Source of the DNA: an uncultured Bacteroidales bacterium
GTDB taxonomy: Bacteria > Bacteroidota > Bacteroidia > Bacteroidales > UBA932
Assembly (NCBI GenBank): GCA_944326335.1
Contig: CALVDM010000010.1
Span: forward strand, 1 to 64,000
Length of the DNA: 64,000 nucleotides
Direction: 5' to 3'
The translations under genes and the position numbers were made by a program. Shown piece after piece: positions 8,945 to 18,952 of this stretch (its first letter is position 1; every line of letters begins with the position of its first letter). The notes under the pieces were generated by a model. The model did no database searches and was not told the origin of the DNA. It saw only the letters and a list, made by a program, of their open reading frames with translations.

Positions 8945-9880
8945 ATGGATAAAATGAAAATAGCTGTAATAGGCAGTTCAAACATGGACATGGTCGTACA
9001 GGTGGATCATCTTCCGCTTCCAGGAGAAACCGTTTCCGAAGCAAGGTTCGCCCAGACGTTCGGAGGCAAAGGCGCCAACCAGGCTGTTGCCGCCACACGT
9101 CTTGGAGGGGACGTGACTTTCATAACGACTCTCGGCAGAGACATGAACGGAGAGATGATGAGGAAACAGTTTTCGAAGGAAGGAATGAAAACGGACTATA
9201 TCCTCGAAGACCTTACTAATCCTACCGGGATAGCATTGATTTTCGTCGAGGCGGACAGCGGACAGAATTGCATAGCCGTCGCCCCGGGAGCCAACCATTC
9301 GTTGACACCCGACAGGCTTCCGTCCTTCGCTCAGGCCATAAAGGAAGCGGATATCGTCATGATGCAGGCTGAAATACCATACAGGACAATTGCAGACATA
9401 GCTTCGTACGCGTCACAGATGGGAAAGAGAATCATATACAACCCCGCTCCGGCAAGCAAGATAGACCCGGAACTGCTGAGCACGATAAACATCCTTGTGA
9501 TGAACGAAATCGAGGCGTCAGTAGTTTCAGGGATAGAATACGAGGAAGGGAAGCTAAGCATGATAGCGGACAGGCTCCTTAAACTCGGGGTCGGGAATGT
9601 AGTCATCACTCTGGGACGCGACGGAGTCTATATGAAAAACAACTGTGAAGAAATCAGACTGCCATCGTTCACGGTAGAAGCTGTGGACACGGTAGCTGCC
9701 GGAGACACTTTCTGCGGAGCTCTGGCTGTGAAGTGCACTGGAGACAACGTGGACAGGAATGCGTTGATATTTGCCACAGCAGCTTCAGCAATCTCTGTGA
9801 CCAGACATGGAGCGCAGCCTTCAATACCGACTTCCGCGGAAGTTGAAAATTTTCTTGAAAGAAACATAAACACGAACTAA
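8945..9880 (+). CDS. rbsK: Ribokinase (second of a tandem pair)
   Basis: This 311-residue PfkB-family kinase is clearly paralogous to the preceding gene. It shows GSSNMD near residue 10, FGGKGANQAVAATRLGG, YNPAPAS and DTVAAGDTF with catalytic Asp254. The AAGD form of the last motif is also found in E. coli RbsK, so it is not a defect; the neighbour has GAGD. The two kinases differ in many other positions, which suggests they are not a recent copy and may handle different sugars or conditions. It lies 10 bp upstream of the susC start. The ribokinase assignment is firm at family level; specificity is open. Confidence 0.88.
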   Translation: MDKMKIAVIGSSNMDMVVQVDHLPLPGETVSEARFAQTFGGKGANQAVAATRLGGDVTFITTLGRDMNGEMMRKQFSKEGMKTDYILEDLTNPTGIALIFVEADSGQNCIAVAPGANHSLTPDRLPSFAQAIKEADIVMMQAEIPYRTIADIASYASQMGKRIIYNPAPASKIDPELLSTINILVMNEIEASVVSGIEYEEGKLSMIADRLLKLGVGNVVITLGRDGVYMKNNCEEIRLPSFTVEAVDTVAAGDTFCGALAVKCTGDNVDRNALIFATAASAISVTRHGAQPSIPTSAEVENFLERNINTN

Positions 9881-9890
9881 AACCAGTTAT

Positions 9891-12800
9891 ATGAAAAGCA
9901 TTATGATGTCCATATTGGGTGCATTGCTCGTGCCAGTAGGAATCTTCGCACAGGACTCTGTAAAAGGGAATGTCAGAGACAATGCAGGACAGCCGCTCCC
10001 CGGGGCTGCCGTCATCGTGACCCACGACGGAAAGCAGCACGGAACAGTTACGGATATCGACGGGAATTACACCATCGATGCCGTATACGGTGATGAGATT
10101 GAATTCAACTATATCGGTTTCGTGCCTCAGAAAACCACAGTGACAAGTGCGGTAATCAATATCACGCTCTCGGAAGACAGACAGGTTCTCGACGATGTCG
10201 TTGTGGTCGGATACGGAACGCAGAAAAAGGTGAACCTGACAGGCTCGGTAGCCGCAGTGTCATCCGAAGTCCTTGAAAACAGGTCCACGAACTCTGTTTC
10301 ACAGATGCTTCAGGGAGCAATGCCTAACGTGAATATATCGATTCCGAACGGTTCCCCGGGGAAAGGAGGTACCATCCGGATAAGAGGTGTCGGCTCCATC
10401 AACTCCAGTTCTCCGCTCGTACTGATAGACGGCATTCCTGGTGACATAGACCAGATAAGCCCCGACGACGTGGAATCCATATCGGTCCTGAAGGATGCGT
10501 CCTCGGCAGCGATATACGGAGCAAGGGCAGCATTCGGAGTCGTCCTGGTCACGACAAAAGAGGCAGAAAAAGGGAAAGCCAATGTCAGCTACAACGGATA
10601 CTGGTCATGGTCTGTCCCTACCGTATCCACCGATTTCGTCACTAGCGGATATGAGCACTCCTACATCTACGACACTTCATACATCGGCAGGAAAGGGTAC
10701 ATGGGAGCCGCCACAGGTTTTACCGAAGCCGATTATGAAGAACTGAAAGCCAGACAATACGACGAAGTGGAAGATCCGTCCAGGCCATGGATTGTGGAGA
10801 CCGTGGAAAACGGAAGGACGAAATACCATTATTACGGGAACTTCGACTGGTGGAAATACATGTACAGGAGCAACATGCCATCCCAGTCGCACAGCGTGAA
10901 CATATCCGGAAGCAACGACAAGATTTCATACTACATTTCCGGAAGCTTCTACACAAAGGACGGACTCATACGCATTGCAGAAGAAAACTACAACAGGTTC
11001 ACCCTGAATGCAAAGTTTTCAGCGCAGGTGTACAAATGGCTGAAAATATCCAATATGACAACCTTCTTCAGTTCCGTGCACTCATATCCTGGCGGCAACA
11101 GCGACAACGGAGCCTTTGCGAGAACGAACATAAACGGTTCTCCGGCATACGTCCCGATAGGCTATGACGGGAACTGGACAGGCCTTATGGCCAGCGGGAA
11201 ATACCTGAGCGAAAACAGATTCCAGGACATTGCCCAAGGCATATCGAAAGGACAGAACAAAGACAGACGATTCAGAAATACGTTCTCGTTGAGCATCACT
11301 CCGCTGGAAGGCCTCAGCATAAATGCCGACTACACTTTCGGATTTACCATGGAAGACAACTGGAAAAGGCAGGCGCTCGTTCCGGTGTCCAACGGATATG
11401 CAGGGGAAACCACGATGTCCACATCGACAGACCATAAGGTCGACTACATAAACAAGAACATGACCTATGACCCTTCGCATGTCGTAAATGCCTATGCCAC
11501 TTACTCGAAAAGCATCAACGACACGCACAACTTCTCCGTGACGGCAGGCCTGAACTACGAGATACAGCGATACACGGACCTGCTCGGCTACAGGACAGAC
11601 GTCCTCTCTGAATCATTGAACGCTCTGGACCTCGCCACAGGAGGGGTATCAGTGGATGACGACGGTAAAATCATTGGAGAAATAAGGGCTCAGGGAGGAG
11701 GTTCCGCCTACGAACTGTTCGGTGTATTCCTGAGGGCCAACTATAACTACAAAGAGCGTTATCTCGTCGAGTTCAACGGCCGGTACGACGGTTCGTCGCG
11801 ATTTCTGAAAGGCAACAGGTTCGGTTTCTTCCCATCAGTTTCCGCCGGATGGAGACTCAGCGAAGAACCGTTCATGGACAACATACGGCACATCATCAAC
11901 AATGCGAAGCTGAGGGCATCGTACGGCATGCTGGGAAATCAGCTCGGGGTCGCCACCTATCCTTATTCGACAATATCCCAGACACAGTCTTCATATATCA
12001 TCGACGGTTCCTTGGCATACTACCTCACGACACCGGCTCCGGTTTCAGCCTCCTATACCTGGGAGAAAGTCGCTACGACAGACATTGGCATAGACCTGGC
12101 TCTGCTGCAGAACAGGCTTTCATTCTCGGCCGACTGGTTTATAAGGAACACTTCAGACATGTTTGTGGAAGGCGTGACTCTTCCTGGTGTCTACGGCGCC
12201 GATCCGCCGGACCAGAATGCAGGAAAGATGAGGACGAAAGGATGGGAGATATCCCTTTCATGGCGAGATGATTTCAAACTGTTCGGCAACGTCTTCAACT
12301 ACGAGGTGTTCGGCTCGCTGGGCGATGCCCGCTCGTTCATAACAGAATATCAGGGAAACGACACCAAACTTCTTTCGGATTATTATGAGGGCATGGAAAT
12401 CGGTGAAATATGGGGGTTCAGGACAGGCGGTCTGTTCATGTCGGACGAGGAAGCCTCACAATGGACTTCTGCCATCGACCAGACCTATGTCATGAGAGAA
12501 ATATACGAGCAGAGTATGGGTGAATGGGCAGTGGCCCGCGGAGGTGACGTGAAGTATCTCGACATTGACGGAGACAAGAAGATAACCGACGGGGCGAAAA
12601 CCCTCGATGACCATGGCGACATGGAAATCATAGGCAACTCCACTCCCCGGTACAACTTCGGTTTCGGACTGAACCTTAATTACTTCGGCTTCGATTTCGG
12701 CATAACGTTCCAGGGCATCGGCAAATGCGACATTTACCCGAACAAGGAAATGGAAAAATTCTGGGGACCGTGGGGCCGTGTCAATGCTGCATTCCTTCCT

Positions 12801-13160
12801 GAAGGCATTGCGAACAGGGCATGGAGCGAAGACAACAAGAACGGATACTTTCCTCAACTGGAACGTGGAGGTTCCGCATATCAGGACAGAGGTCAGATGA
12901 CCACGGTAAATGACAGATACCTGCAGAGTGTCGCATACGTGCGCCTCAAAAATCTGTCATTCGGCTACACTCTACCACAGAAATGGACGCAGAAAATCAG
13001 GATAGAAAGACTCAGGATATATGTGGCTGGCGACAACCTGTGGTACTGGTCCCCTTTCAGAACAAAATACATAGATCCCGAACAGGCGATGGCCTCGAAC
13101 GACGGACGTATATACCCGTTCTCCAAGACATTCACAGTCGGCGTCAATCTGAATTTCTAA
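9891..13160 (+). CDS. SusC/RagA-family TonB-dependent outer-membrane transporter
   Basis: This 1089-residue protein has a signal peptide (cut near IFA-QD, residue 20). A carboxypeptidase-regulatory-like domain follows (about 23-95, with GQPLPGAAVIV and GTVTDIDGNYTI). A TonB-box-like DDVVVVGYGT lies at 101-110, then the plug (RIRGVGSINSSSPLVLIDG and SVLKDASSAAIYGARAAFG) and a large barrel ending in FTVGVNLNF. It imports a ligand across the outer membrane with energy from TonB, working with the SusD-type lipoprotein encoded 9 bp downstream. Size and order of domains are normal. The ligand is unknown; the flanking ribokinases make a pentose or pentose-containing compound plausible. Confidence 0.95.
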   Translation: MKSIMMSILGALLVPVGIFAQDSVKGNVRDNAGQPLPGAAVIVTHDGKQHGTVTDIDGNYTIDAVYGDEIEFNYIGFVPQKTTVTSAVINITLSEDRQVLDDVVVVGYGTQKKVNLTGSVAAVSSEVLENRSTNSVSQMLQGAMPNVNISIPNGSPGKGGTIRIRGVGSINSSSPLVLIDGIPGDIDQISPDDVESISVLKDASSAAIYGARAAFGVVLVTTKEAEKGKANVSYNGYWSWSVPTVSTDFVTSGYEHSYIYDTSYIGRKGYMGAATGFTEADYEELKARQYDEVEDPSRPWIVETVENGRTKYHYYGNFDWWKYMYRSNMPSQSHSVNISGSNDKISYYISGSFYTKDGLIRIAEENYNRFTLNAKFSAQVYKWLKISNMTTFFSSVHSYPGGNSDNGAFARTNINGSPAYVPIGYDGNWTGLMASGKYLSENRFQDIAQGISKGQNKDRRFRNTFSLSITPLEGLSINADYTFGFTMEDNWKRQALVPVSNGYAGETTMSTSTDHKVDYINKNMTYDPSHVVNAYATYSKSINDTHNFSVTAGLNYEIQRYTDLLGYRTDVLSESLNALDLATGGVSVDDDGKIIGEIRAQGGGSAYELFGVFLRANYNYKERYLVEFNGRYDGSSRFLKGNRFGFFPSVSAGWRLSEEPFMDNIRHIINNAKLRASYGMLGNQLGVATYPYSTISQTQSSYIIDGSLAYYLTTPAPVSASYTWEKVATTDIGIDLALLQNRLSFSADWFIRNTSDMFVEGVTLPGVYGADPPDQNAGKMRTKGWEISLSWRDDFKLFGNVFNYEVFGSLGDARSFITEYQGNDTKLLSDYYEGMEIGEIWGFRTGGLFMSDEEASQWTSAIDQTYVMREIYEQSMGEWAVARGGDVKYLDIDGDKKITDGAKTLDDHGDMEIIGNSTPRYNFGFGLNLNYFGFDFGITFQGIGKCDIYPNKEMEKFWGPWGRVNAAFLPEGIANRAWSEDNKNGYFPQLERGGSAYQDRGQMTTVNDRYLQSVAYVRLKNLSFGYTLPQKWTQKIRIERLRIYVAGDNLWYWSPFRTKYIDPEQAMASNDGRIYPFSKTFTVGVNLNF

Positions 13161-13169
13161 TGCACATAA

Positions 13170-14960
13170 ATGACAACTGACATGAAATACCACTACATAT
13201 CCAGAAACATATTCCTCGCAGCCTTAGGCATCTGCATCATGAATGCCTGCGACCTGGATCAGTTCCCACAGGATTCCCTTGCTCCGGAAAACACTTTCAG
13301 GACGGAGACGGAACTGAAATACTACATCAACGGCCTGCTCCCGATGATGACATCCTATGTGGAAAGCGGAATCATCGAAACGGCGGACAACGGAATAAGA
13401 CCGGAACTTCCGAATTACATGACAGGGAAACGGAGTTCCAAAGTATCCGCAGGAAGCTGGAGCTGGACGAATCTGAGGAAAATCAACATTTTCTTCCAAT
13501 ATTCGCATAATTGCGAAGATGCTGATATCAGAGCAGAATACGAAGGCATGGCCCACTGTCTCAGGGCATGGTTCTACTACGACAAACTGAAGACTTTCGG
13601 CGGTGTGCCGTGGTACGATTCCGTGGTACCTGATTCCGGACCGGAACTGTACAAACCCCGTGACAGCCGAGACTTCATAGCTGAAAAAATACTCGAAGAA
13701 ATAGACATCGCCGTCAGAGACTGCCCGGAAGAAAAGAAACTCAACGAAATAACAAAATGGACAGCCCTGGCTTTGAAAAGCCGGTTCTGTCTTTTCGAAG
13801 GTACATTCAGAAAATACCACGGACTGCAGAATGCCGACATGTACCTTGAAGAATGTGTAGAGGCATGCGAAGAACTCATGACTTCCGGCTACACCATTGA
13901 CAACACGGGAGGAAAGAACTACGCATACCGGGACCTTTTCGCACAGCCTGCGACTTCCGACGCCTCCATGACGGAAGTCATCCTCGCAAGGTCCTATTCA
14001 ATTCCTCTCGGTGTCAGACACAATACGAACTATACCATCATCAATGTAAGCGGCCAGCAGCTGGGACTCAACAAGACGCTTGTCGATTCCTATCTCATGG
14101 CCAACGGAGAGCGGTTTACCGAACAGCCCGGCTATAAGACGATGACACTTGCCGAAGAATGTGAAAACAGGGACCCGAGACTGAAACAGACGATACGCAC
14201 CCCTGGATTCATACGCGTAGGGGCAACTGCGACATCTGTGGAAGATATGCAGGATGCCATGATAGTGTCGAGAGGATACATGCCGATAAAATATCTCCAG
14301 TCCGCAGAACATGACGCCCAGACCCAGAACGATAACGACATCATTGCATACCGCTATGCGGAAGTGCTCCTTAATTTTGCAGAAGCCAAAGCCGAACTCG
14401 GGTCGCTGTCCCAGCAAGACATCAACAGGTCAATAAAGCTCATACGTGACAGGGTAGGAATGCCGAATCTCATTCTCGAAGACGCCAACAGCAATCCGGA
14501 CCCTTATATGGAAGCCCAGTATCCTGATGTCTCCGGGAACAACAAAGGCGTTATCCTGGAAATCCGCAGGGAAAGAAGGATAGAACTGGTGATGGAAGGT
14601 CTGCGGTATGACGATATCATGAGGTGGAAGGCAGGCCGGCTGTTCCTGGAGCCGTTCCGCGGAGCTTATGTCCCTGAGGTCACCACTTCCATAGGATATT
14701 CCCTGAGTGCGTCAAATCCTGACGCGACCGATTTCTGGTTCTATACGACAGGGAACAAGCCGGCGGAAGCTACTGACGGCAATTCTCTTGAGATAGGAAA
14801 GAATGTATTCCTTGACAACAGCTCTTCAGGCAATATGATTCTGAGCAATCACGGCACAAAAGTATGGGATGAGGACAAGGACTATCTTGCCCCGATTCCT
14901 TCGGAGGAACTGACAAAGAATCCTGCACTGGAACAGAATCCGGGATGGGACAGACCTTAA
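13170..14960 (+). CDS. SusD/RagB-family outer-membrane lipoprotein
   Basis: This 596-residue lipoprotein begins at 13170, or at the ATG at 13182, which removes four residues and gives an equally good signal. The lipid Cys is residue 27 of the longer form (CIMNAC). The start of the mature protein (CDLDQFPQDSL, then ENTFRTETELKYYINGL) is typical of SusD. Later family marks are RAWFYYDKLKTFGGVPWYD, ALKSRFCLFEGTFRKY, YRYAEVLLNFAEAKAELG and EIRRERRIELVMEGLRYDDIMR. It forms the lid over the SusC barrel and captures ligand at the cell surface. The gene follows susC directly and precedes the propeller protein by 11 bp. Confidence 0.95.
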   Translation: MTTDMKYHYISRNIFLAALGICIMNACDLDQFPQDSLAPENTFRTETELKYYINGLLPMMTSYVESGIIETADNGIRPELPNYMTGKRSSKVSAGSWSWTNLRKINIFFQYSHNCEDADIRAEYEGMAHCLRAWFYYDKLKTFGGVPWYDSVVPDSGPELYKPRDSRDFIAEKILEEIDIAVRDCPEEKKLNEITKWTALALKSRFCLFEGTFRKYHGLQNADMYLEECVEACEELMTSGYTIDNTGGKNYAYRDLFAQPATSDASMTEVILARSYSIPLGVRHNTNYTIINVSGQQLGLNKTLVDSYLMANGERFTEQPGYKTMTLAEECENRDPRLKQTIRTPGFIRVGATATSVEDMQDAMIVSRGYMPIKYLQSAEHDAQTQNDNDIIAYRYAEVLLNFAEAKAELGSLSQQDINRSIKLIRDRVGMPNLILEDANSNPDPYMEAQYPDVSGNNKGVILEIRRERRIELVMEGLRYDDIMRWKAGRLFLEPFRGAYVPEVTTSIGYSLSASNPDATDFWFYTTGNKPAEATDGNSLEIGKNVFLDNSSSGNMILSNHGTKVWDEDKDYLAPIPSEELTKNPALEQNPGWDRP

Positions 14961-14971
14961 ATGAATACTAG

Positions 14972-16714
14972 ATGAAGACTACGACATATATAATACTGCT
15001 TGCAGCCCTGTCTCTGCAATCGTTCCAGGCGATATCACAGGATGCCGGCTCCGGAAGGAGGATTCTGGAAAACGGTGTAATACTCCCTTCGACATGGCCT
15101 CCTGAGATAGAGATGAACTATTCCCCGATGAATCTCCCGTATCTCAAGGAACGGATGGAAGTGCTGCCTATCGACAGAGGCCGACAGCTTTTCGTTGACG
15201 GCTTCCTTATCGAAAGCACCAATCTTGAGAGAGTGGCGCACAAGCCGGAAAAACTTCGTTCCAATCCTGTACTGTATCCTGAAACGGAACTTGAAAAAGG
15301 AATCTACGGCAATCCGGGAGCTACAGCCAAGGATGGCGGAATCTGGTGGGACCCGAAAGACGGGGTATTCAAGATGTGGTATGAAGCCGGTTGGCTGTAC
15401 AGGCTTGCTTACGCCTACAGTTACGACGGACTGCACTGGATACGTCCGGAACTCGATGTCGTCCCGGGAACAAACCAGGTGATTGAAAATCTGTTTTCCG
15501 ATTCCTCCACAATCTGGCTCGACCACGACACGGACAATCCGGAGCAGAGATTTAAAATGTTTTTCAGGTCTCCGAACTCTATTCCAGGTTCGGATGTCAG
15601 ATACAACTACGGATGGTGCATGACATCGCCAGACGGAATCCACTGGAGCGAACCGGTGAAAACAGGGCCTTGTGGAGACCGTAGCACCATATTCTACAAT
15701 CCGTTCCTGAAAAAGTGGGTCTACAGCCTCAGGAATTCCGGCAATGTCAACAAAATAAAGATAGGAAGATACAGGAACTACCATGAACATGAGGATTTTC
15801 TCAAGGGGGCTGAATGGAGCAGGGATGACCTGCATTTCTGGCTCGGGGCCGACAGTCTCGACAAGGCTGACCCTTATATCGGGGACAGGCCGCAGCTGTA
15901 CAATCTGTCGGCTGTGGCTTATGAAAGCATAATGGTAGCTCTGCCGCAGATTCATCTGGGCCCCGGCAACGAAGTGTGCAGGGAAAGAGGAATACCGAAA
16001 ATCACCGAGCTGAAGATTGCATACAGCAGGGACGGATTCCACTGGGACAGGACAGACCGGGACACATTCATCGCCGCCGAAAGGAAGGAAGGGTCGTGGG
16101 ACAGAGGATATGTCCAGTCCTGCGGAGGTCTGTTCACGATAGTCGGGGACAAGTTGTGGTTCTACTATATAGGCTTCAGGGGCGGAGAACGGATAAGCGA
16201 CACGCTGGAATGCAACAGCATGCATTACGGAGGGAGTACAGGCATAGCCGTATTGAGGAGAGACGGTTTCGTGTCGCTGTCTGCCGGAGAAAAGGAGGGA
16301 TATGTCACCACAAGACCTGTAAAGTTCAACGGAAAATGGCTTTTTGTCAATGTAGACTGCCCTGAAGGAATGCTGAAAGCCGAAATACTTGACATTGACG
16401 GCAACGTCCTGGAAGGATACAGCGCAGACAGATGCATACCTGTCTCAGACGACAGCACAATCCGCTCCATCAGATGGAAAGGGAAGAAAAACCTTGCGGA
16501 CATTGCAGGAATGCCGGTACGATTCAGATTCTACATTACCGGAGGCGACCTTTATTCTTTCTGGGTAAGCCCGTCAGAAAACGGTGAAAGCAACGGCTAC
16601 AGCGCGGCCGGCGGGCCTGGGTTCACAGGAAGCACGGACACCGAAGGAATCAGGGCATACAAGGTTGCCGAACCGTACAACAGACTGATTGAAGAACTCG
16701 ATTCAAAAAATTAA
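14972..16714 (+). CDS. GH43/GH32-like beta-propeller protein, secreted (first of two paralogues)
   Basis: This 580-residue protein has a signal peptide (cut near AIS-QD, residue 23) and no lipobox, so it is probably periplasmic. Blade-like repeats suggest a five-bladed propeller of the GH43/GH32 superfamily: IDRGRQLFVDGFLIES, KDGGIWWDPKDGVFKMWYEA, YSYDGLHWIRPEL, CGDRSTIFYNPFLKKW and YSRDGFHWDR. The C-terminal 120 residues form a second beta domain ending FWVSPSENGES. Acidic residues in FVDG, KDGG and the Tyr-Glu of WYEAG are candidate catalytic ones but not proven. A paralogue lies four genes down. Family members of this shape are mostly annotated only as hydrolases; the substrate is unknown. 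Confidence 0.65.
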   Translation: MKTTTYIILLAALSLQSFQAISQDAGSGRRILENGVILPSTWPPEIEMNYSPMNLPYLKERMEVLPIDRGRQLFVDGFLIESTNLERVAHKPEKLRSNPVLYPETELEKGIYGNPGATAKDGGIWWDPKDGVFKMWYEAGWLYRLAYAYSYDGLHWIRPELDVVPGTNQVIENLFSDSSTIWLDHDTDNPEQRFKMFFRSPNSIPGSDVRYNYGWCMTSPDGIHWSEPVKTGPCGDRSTIFYNPFLKKWVYSLRNSGNVNKIKIGRYRNYHEHEDFLKGAEWSRDDLHFWLGADSLDKADPYIGDRPQLYNLSAVAYESIMVALPQIHLGPGNEVCRERGIPKITELKIAYSRDGFHWDRTDRDTFIAAERKEGSWDRGYVQSCGGLFTIVGDKLWFYYIGFRGGERISDTLECNSMHYGGSTGIAVLRRDGFVSLSAGEKEGYVTTRPVKFNGKWLFVNVDCPEGMLKAEILDIDGNVLEGYSADRCIPVSDDSTIRSIRWKGKKNLADIAGMPVRFRFYITGGDLYSFWVSPSENGESNGYSAAGGPGFTGSTDTEGIRAYKVAEPYNRLIEELDSKN

Positions 16715-16725
16715 GGAACATTAAT

Positions 16726-17661
16726 ATGGCTGATACAACAAAAAAACTTATTGAAGGCATAATAACACCGATGATCACATCGGTTTCAGACAGAAAGCAT
16801 ATCGATTTTGACGGGCAGGGAAGGCTGCTGGACAGGATAGTGGCAGGCGGAGTCAACGGAGCTTTCATATTGGGGACGACCGGTGAAGGCTGCAGCCTGT
16901 CTGAAAGGATGAAACAGGAACTGATAGAATTCACCGTGTCGCATGCTCGCGGCCGGGTACCGGTGTTCGTCCACATAGCCGACTGCTGTCTGGAGAACAG
17001 CATTGCGCTGGCATCTTTTGCTGAACGGAAAAATGCCGACTACCTTGTCTGCGCCCTTCCGTTTTACTTCGGGCTTACCCAGGAAGAAATATACCGGTAC
17101 TACATCGCGCTCGCAGACAATGTGGCACTGCCGCTGTTCCTGTATAACATACCGGCACAGACAAAAATGATGATTTCAGCCGGAACAGTCAAAAGGCTGG
17201 CTGCACATCCCAATATCATCGGAATAAAGGACAGTTCAGGGAACGGGACATACTTCAACACTCTTCTGTCTGAAGTTAAAGGGAAATACCCTGATTTTTC
17301 CATACTTGTCGGCCCGGACGAAATGTTGGCTTCCACAATGGGTACAGGAGGCAACGGGGGCGTCAACTCCGGCTCAAACCTGTTCCCGGAACTATTCTCG
17401 GCCCTGTTCAAAGCCTGCAAGGAAAACGACCGGAAGAGAATCATCGGGCTGCAGAAAATAGTCATGCACGTCTCCTCGGGGATATATTCAGTGGACAGTT
17501 CGCCGATGTCCTTCCTCAAAGGACTGAAAACGGCTCTTTATCTTGAAGGCATGGTTTCAGACTGCATGTGCGAACCTCTCGGAAAGGTTTCAGGTGCTGA
17601 CATCGAGACAATCAGAGAAAATTTATCGGCAGTTAAAAAGGAAATCGCAGAAACGGTTTAG
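16726..17661 (+). CDS. DHDPS/N-acetylneuraminate lyase-family aldolase
   Basis: This 311-residue cytoplasmic TIM-barrel protein has the pyruvate-binding motif GTTGE at 50-54. Tyr140 sits in YNIP and the Schiff-base Lys168 in GIKDSSG. GPDEMLASTMGTGGNGGVNSG matches the loop that closes the active site. These residues place it in the class I aldolase family that includes DapA, NanA and 2-keto-3-deoxy-sugar aldolases. Because it lies between carbohydrate genes rather than lysine genes, it more likely cleaves a keto acid released from the substrate than makes dihydrodipicolinate. The next gene starts 3 bp after its stop, so they are probably co-translated. Substrate not deducible. Confidence 0.85.
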   Translation: MADTTKKLIEGIITPMITSVSDRKHIDFDGQGRLLDRIVAGGVNGAFILGTTGEGCSLSERMKQELIEFTVSHARGRVPVFVHIADCCLENSIALASFAERKNADYLVCALPFYFGLTQEEIYRYYIALADNVALPLFLYNIPAQTKMMISAGTVKRLAAHPNIIGIKDSSGNGTYFNTLLSEVKGKYPDFSILVGPDEMLASTMGTGGNGGVNSGSNLFPELFSALFKACKENDRKRIIGLQKIVMHVSSGIYSVDSSPMSFLKGLKTALYLEGMVSDCMCEPLGKVSGADIETIRENLSAVKKEIAETV

Positions 17662-17664
17662 AGT

Positions 17665-18942
17665 ATGACCCGACTGACAGAAAAGAAATTCTACCCGTGG
17701 CTCGTCGTGGCGCTGCTCGTTGTAGTGTCTCTGATGAACTATCTTGACAGACAGATGATAGCTACGATGAGACCTTACATGTCCGAAGACATACCGGCAT
17801 TGGAAGATGCAGGGAATTTCGGCCGGCTGATGGCTGTTTTCCTGTGGATATACGCTCTGATGAGCCCTGTTTCCGGTATAATAGCCGACAGGCTTAACCG
17901 CAAATGGCTCATTGTAGGCAGTCTTTTCATCTGGTCGGCAGTGACTGTGGCCATGGGCTTTACGGACAGCTTCAATGTGCTTTATGCCCTGCGGGCTCTC
18001 ATGGGAGTCAGTGAGGCTTTCTACATCCCTGCGGCACTGTCCCTTGCCGCTGACTACCATCAGGGGGCGACGAGGGCAAGGGCCATGGGCCTGCTCACTT
18101 CCGGAGTATATCTCGGACAGATTTTCGGCGGATTCGGCGCAAACGTGGCAGCAGGAGCGGGATGGCACCACACCTTCCTGATATTCGGCGGAGCAGGCAT
18201 CCTTTACAGCATCATACTTATCGTCCTCCTGCATGAACGGAAAACGTATTCTCCAGATTATACGGAAAAGCCGAGTCTTGCAAAGGAGTTAGCAGGCACG
18301 ATAAAAGGGTTGGGGGTATTGTTCACAAATATCGCCTTCTGGGTGATGCTGTTCTACTTTGCCGCCCTGAACCTGCCGGGATGGAGCACAAAGAACTGGC
18401 TGCCGACAATGATGTGCGACACTATGGCATCCCTTCGCGGCATCCCTCATCAGGAAGCCATGACCATTGCCGGACCGCTTGCAACCACATCCCTGGCCCT
18501 GGCGTCATTCGCAGGTGTCTTTATCGGAGGCTGGCTGTCGGACCGGTGGGTAAAAAAGACACTGCGTGGCAGGATATTCACAAGCGCGACCGGTCTGTCA
18601 ATGATCATTCCGGCACTGATTCTCATAAGCTATGGGCACTCTATTCCGGTACTCGTATGCGGGGCGGCGATTTTCGGACTCGGATTCGGCATGTATGACA
18701 CCAACAACATGCCTATCCTCTGCCAGTTCATACCATCAAGACACAGGGCGGCAGGATACGGATTCATGAATTTCGTAGGCATAGCATCCGGAGCCCTGAT
18801 AACAACGTCTCTCGGAAAGGCTATGGAAAGCGGCCACGGGAACATGATATTCGCTGTCATGATTGCGGCCGTTGCCGTCTCCGTCATTCTGCAGATTACC
18901 GTATTGAAACCAGACACTCTGGACAAAAAGGAAAACATTTAA
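17665..18942 (+). CDS. MFS transporter, anion:cation symporter-like
   Basis: This 425-residue inner-membrane protein has about 12 hydrophobic segments. The first helix carries NYLDRQMIA and the loop after helix 2 the MFS motif GIIADRLNRKW, both typical of the ACS (hexuronate/sialate-type) branch. A second copy of the loop motif lies in the C-half (GGWLSDRWVKK). A long central loop with GWSTKNWLPTMM separates the halves. It presumably brings the product of periplasmic breakdown into the cytoplasm for the aldolase or the ribokinases. It starts 3 bp after the aldolase gene. Whether it is orthologous to the ribose carrier of rus loci cannot be told by eye. Confidence 0.85.
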   Translation: MTRLTEKKFYPWLVVALLVVVSLMNYLDRQMIATMRPYMSEDIPALEDAGNFGRLMAVFLWIYALMSPVSGIIADRLNRKWLIVGSLFIWSAVTVAMGFTDSFNVLYALRALMGVSEAFYIPAALSLAADYHQGATRARAMGLLTSGVYLGQIFGGFGANVAAGAGWHHTFLIFGGAGILYSIILIVLLHERKTYSPDYTEKPSLAKELAGTIKGLGVLFTNIAFWVMLFYFAALNLPGWSTKNWLPTMMCDTMASLRGIPHQEAMTIAGPLATTSLALASFAGVFIGGWLSDRWVKKTLRGRIFTSATGLSMIIPALILISYGHSIPVLVCGAAIFGLGFGMYDTNNMPILCQFIPSRHRAAGYGFMNFVGIASGALITTSLGKAMESGHGNMIFAVMIAAVAVSVILQITVLKPDTLDKKENI

Positions 18943-18952
18943 ACAACCAGCC

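Noticed and set aside
9686-9703. AAGD instead of GAGD in the second ribokinase, suspected inactivation
   Set aside because: E. coli ribokinase carries the same AAGD form and is active; the catalytic Asp is present.
15035-16225. Minus-strand frame of 396 codons opposite the first propeller protein
   Set aside because: The plus-strand protein has a signal peptide, repeats and a paralogue; the opposite frame has none.
16726-17661. Dihydrodipicolinate synthase (dapA) of lysine synthesis
   Set aside because: Active-site motifs fit the whole family; the setting between carbohydrate genes makes a sugar-acid aldolase more likely, so no gene symbol is given.
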